Shown piece after piece: positions 60,623 to 64,000 of a DNA stretch of 64,000 nt. Source of the DNA: Marchantia polymorpha subsp. ruderalis. Its lineage: Eukaryota > Streptophyta > Marchantiopsida > Marchantiales > Marchantiaceae. Positions within the stretch are counted from its first letter, which is position 1, and each line of letters opens with the position of its first letter. A program made the position numbers and the translations under genes. Where the stretch lies: positions 1,856,001 through 1,920,000 of the forward strand of contig AP031359.1 in assembly GCA_037833965.1 (NCBI GenBank), read 5' to 3'. Under the pieces are notes generated by a model that saw only the letters and a program-made list of their open reading frames with translations, had not been told where the DNA came from and did no database searches.

Positions 60623-63270
60623 AGGCCCCCAAGGAAAGAACCTTGGGCCTCTTTATTCACAATGGCAAATCTGGGATATCAACCGCCTGAGGCGAATCGG
60701 CCTAAGGGATTGTGCCGTCCGACGTAGTGATTACAGCATCGTCTGAACTACTCTCTACTCCTAATCTACGCAACAAGTTTACAATCTCCACTTCTAGATT
60801 CTAAGTCCTCTACAAGTCTCCTCCAACTCTGCACAGCGCCCGAATTGCTTCTCTAGATTCAGCTGTTGTATTTTGCTCTTAGTTTCCTTCTCCCGAAGTT
60901 GGGCTTCTTGCTCTCGCATCAATGCTGTTGCGGACTCCCACTCCCTCTTTACTGCAACCGCTCTCTTGAGCTTCGTCATATTTTTAATCATTGGTACATA
61001 GAATCCTGGCTCCTCCGTTACAACATACTTCCCTCTCTTCTCGTCCAAGTACTTCAACAATGGAACTACACTATCCTGCAAGAATTTAGGAAATGTAATT
61101 TCTAATGTCTTCACATCTTCGCCCGAAGTCTTCTTCCCTTCTTCGGGTCTCACCTCTTCCACCAGAGATGTCAACAGTGTAATGCCCTCGGCTTCTACCA
61201 CCGTCCCTCCTACCCGTGCGAGAACCTGTTCCAGAATCTCCTCGCTCAAAGTAAACTCCTTCTCCAAGTCCTCGTTCATCTTCATCTGTGGTGTCCCTTC
61301 GCCTTGCGTCGACCGTGTCTGCTCTGAAGACAGAGAAATCGGACTTACCAATTCCGTTCTCTCCTTCAAAGATTCTGCCAGTATGTCTGCCAAAACTTCG
61401 ATTTACACCTCCGAAGGTACTCCTATCTCCACAGGCCGCATTACCTCGCTAGCTGCGACTTTGGATGTGTTTACAATTGGTGCCACCGTCTTCTCCACAC
61501 TGCATGTTCGACACCTCAACTGTCACCATCCTCCTTTTTGCCCTCTTCTTTGGTCTTGCGCGAGCTCTGTGCTGCCTGGCTCCACTTACATCCATATCCA
61601 TCCTTCTTACCTCGTGGGCCAATTCCTCCTCGTCATCACTCACGACCTTCCTTCTCTTTGCCAATCGTCTCTCTAGCTACTCCTGCCTTTGAACCACGTC
61701 CACTTGCACTGGTCCTCGAGCGGTTGTGTGTGTTGGGATTGAGGGGAGTCGGTTCTCGTCTTCAGTCAATTCACTGGACTCAGCCGTCAGGATTTCCCGC
61801 TCTCTCGGAAATCGTTTCTCCTCCTCCCTCGTAAGCAATCCCATCCCTCGATAGAAATTCACCAGAAAGGGAGTGATGTGATTGGTCAAAGGTCCCGTCC
61901 ACCGGGAGCCTGCATTCACCTAGACAAGATCGTGAAAGATCCTTGCTCAATATACGCGTTGTCCCTTCAAAATGCGTTCGAAGAATCCTACTTGCTAGGC
62001 CGTCACATAAGTCGTGAGCGCCGGCCGTAAGATGTGCATGATCCCCAACGCGATCGCTCTTCTCTTCGGATCTTTGTAATAGAGCACTTAATGGGCTAGG
62101 GTGGCCCAAAGCTTGACCAACCCCAAGGAAACTTCAAATGCAGGCCATTGAGTTTGTACAGATAGACTTTGGGCGCTAAGGTCCAAAGTCAAGAGGGAAA
62201 CAACCCAAATCGTACGCTAAGGTCCTTAAGCAATCACTTAGTGGAAAAGGAAGTTATTGAGCGATGACATCATCGAAGGAGACATCAAAGGATACTTTTA
62301 CAATATCAATCACCACAAACTAGCTTCATTCCTTGATGCGGAACTTCGAGACCCATAGCTTTTACAACTTTACTTGAAACTAGTAGGGGGGCAGGATATG
62401 GACTAAAAAAGGAGCCCCAAACTGTAGTTGGGGTACGGGGAGTACTATCCCCTATGCTGGCGGGGGCACTGTCAGACAAAAAAAGGGCCCGGGGACACCA
62501 CAAAATCAAAAAACTGTCCGACAAAACAAAGGGCCACGGACTGTCTGACAAAAATGGGGCAAAAAAAACAGACAAAAAAAAGGGAGAAAATAATAAGGAC
62601 AGTCTTCCATCCATTCGTTCCCTGTATTCCAGACTTGAAGAGAGGCCCGTAAGAGAATTTCTTGCCGCGCGTAAGTCCTACGCTATTCTTCTCAAATAGC
62701 AGATCTCCTTCGCTGCCCGCACAGGGTCCCAGTACCGTCGTTCAATGTTCGATAGTCCACAGCATGGGATTACCGCGGAGCTCCTCGCCTTCGACCGTGC
62801 TCTTGTCCATAAATTCCTTGCAGATACTTGCTGAGACGCAATTCCAATTCCACAAAAAGAATTCAAGCCGTAGTTCCCTCAACTCGTGTCTGAAGGGTCT
62901 CAATTCCTCGTAAGGCACCTTCAAGAGAGCCAATTTCCTCACCTTCTCACTCTTCTTGGGAGCCATGTCTTCAATTTGCGTTTCGCTAATCGCGGGTTGG
63001 CTTGATTGCCATTCCTCTCTCTCTCGCTCGTTCTTGCTTGATATCGCAATGTCGGCGCGAAGTCTCCTCGTACTGCCTTTACCTTTTAAGCCCTAACATT
63101 GCCTTCTCCCGCGCCTCATAGAACTCCTGACGCATACGAACATCGTCCGGCCCGTTGCATGATTTGAAATTGATTCCGATGTCTTCGCCGAAGACGCAGC
63201 TCTCCGTACGTCTATGAAAGACTGCGCCAAAGACACAAAGATTCAAAGATCTTTGAACGTAGACGAATTG
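60623..63270 (-). pseudogene. ORF3 of a second gypsy copy, tail of a tandem neighbour
   Basis: Leader 63270-62965, then MAPKKSEKVRKLALLKVPYE (62964), LWNWNCVSASICKEFMDKST and NPMLWTIEH (to 62742). An insertion (62083-62604) interrupts. It continues with FLVNFYRGMGLLTREEEKRF (61850s), 61664-61449, and 61393-60794 (ITFPKFLQDSVVPLLKYLDE, CAELEETCRGLRI). Between about 60800 and 60790 it jumps to the far C-terminus, so part of the coiled coil has been deleted compared with copy A. It is the closest relative of copy A's ORF3 here, with long identical blocks. Confidence 0.72.
62083..62604. other. About 520-bp insertion of unknown origin in ORF3
   Basis: Compared with copy A around 51890-51900, the sequence between TTTGTAAT and TTCCATCCATTCG is replaced by this block. 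Its right half is rich in G/A runs (AAAAAAAGGGCCCGGGGAC). No terminal repeats, target duplication or coding motif could be fixed. Confidence 0.5.
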
Positions 63271-64000
63271 TCATGTAGTTTTGAGTCGGCTCACACAGTC
63301 TAGACACTTACTATATTTAGACGTGGAGGTAGGGTTCGGATCACGAGGGGTATACAGTCGGGGACGGCTCGAAGAACTAACGTTCTTTGAGTCAAGCTTG
63401 GAAGCGTTGGGAGCGTAGAGCGACTTTCCCCTTTGCGTCGACCTGGATTCTCCAAGTGTGGAGTGGGTTGGGCTTGACTCATGTTTGTGACCGTGACGGT
63501 TTGTTGCCAGAAGGGTAATCGACCGACGGGAATTCCAGTGGGGAATCTCCCGTTTATTTCAAAATAAGGTTTATCCTGAGGCGAGTAAGATGTCAGATGA
63601 TCCTCTCTGCTGGAGTTTCCACGTAACCAACACATGAAGGCAGATGCATGCCAACCAAGCACCATCTCCTCGTCAACCTCACCATGCCATCTAGCTCCAG
63701 TGTCATCCTCATGGCTAGTGCATGGGTTTTGACTCAAACCATCGGCATCTAGGTTCGCAACTCCAGGTCTATGCACTACCTGGAAGTCGTACTCCTGTAA
63801 GATGAGAGCCCACCGTGCAAGCTTCCCTGTGAGCTTGTCGGACTCCATCAACCACTAGAGCGGTTGATGATCAGTAACAAGGGTGAACTGCGTACCAAAC
63901 AAGTAACACTTGAAGTGTGCCACAGCCCACACCGCTGCCAAACACTCTCCCTTGTACGAACTATACCGCAACTCCGCTGCATTGTTTGAACGACTAGCAT
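63271..64000 (-). pseudogene. Gypsy family 2: RNase H and downstream part, runs off the window
   Basis: Leftward from the window edge: YSSYKGECLAAVWAVAHFKC, FTLVTDHQPL, a stop, then WLMESDKLTGKLARWALILQ and EYDFQVVHRPGVANLDADGL. This is the C-terminal RNase H of a gypsy element of another family, with its Glu and Asp. The open frame goes on to 63300 (VDEEMVLGWHASAFMCWLRG). The last part is related to 18050-18334 and carries no integrase, so integrase is missing here. It joins the ORF3 leader at about 63270. Confidence 0.75.

Overview
The window reads as nuclear DNA of a land plant. It has a spliced SR-protein kinase gene with GT-AG introns, a pentatricopeptide-repeat (PPR) gene fragment, copies of a UPL7-like HECT ubiquitin ligase fragment, and plant-type Ty1/copia, Ty3/gypsy, hAT, MULE and LINE elements. 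A fragment resembling intron-bearing mitochondrial atp1 hints at an early-diverging lineage such as a liverwort; that is inference. Only one gene looks intact. Most of the rest is nested, decayed mobile DNA.

Layout. 1-320: tail of a copia element. 2058-6328 (-): SRPK gene in four coding exons, 592 codons plus stop. 7200-7450: copia LTR end with an initiator-Met primer site. 7686-14016: a 6.3 kb hAT transposon with a perfect 8-bp target duplication, a broken transposase, subterminal repeats and an internal foldback. 14025-21160: decayed pieces (zinc-finger transposase-like pseudogene, gypsy accessory ORF, copia LTR, PPR pseudogene, copia gag-protease). 21175-25733 and 38569-42800: two diverged copies of a 4.2-4.6 kb segment carrying the N-terminal part of a UPL7-like gene and its upstream region. 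25735-38568: a patchwork of gypsy copies, including a 1.3 kb inverted repeat of LTR plus accessory ORF. 42800-49200: an accessory-ORF fragment, AT-rich DNA, a candidate mitochondrial insertion, a 331-bp MULE-type MITE with a 9-bp target duplication, and a LINE endonuclease fragment. 49214-63270: the best preserved gypsy element (-), sharing its 5' LTR with the tail of a second copy. That LTR is itself split by a 1340-bp solo LTR with a 5-bp target duplication. 63271-64000: RNase H end of another gypsy family, running off the window.

The recurring novelty is 'ORF3', a long charged, coiled-coil-rich ORF of unrecognised function between pol and the 3' LTR of the tRNA-Asp-primed gypsy family. Seven copies or fragments occur here. 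All gypsy copies are broken by stops, frameshifts or lost catalytic residues, so none is autonomous as it stands. LTR ends were fixed by comparing copies; three copies give exactly 499 bp.
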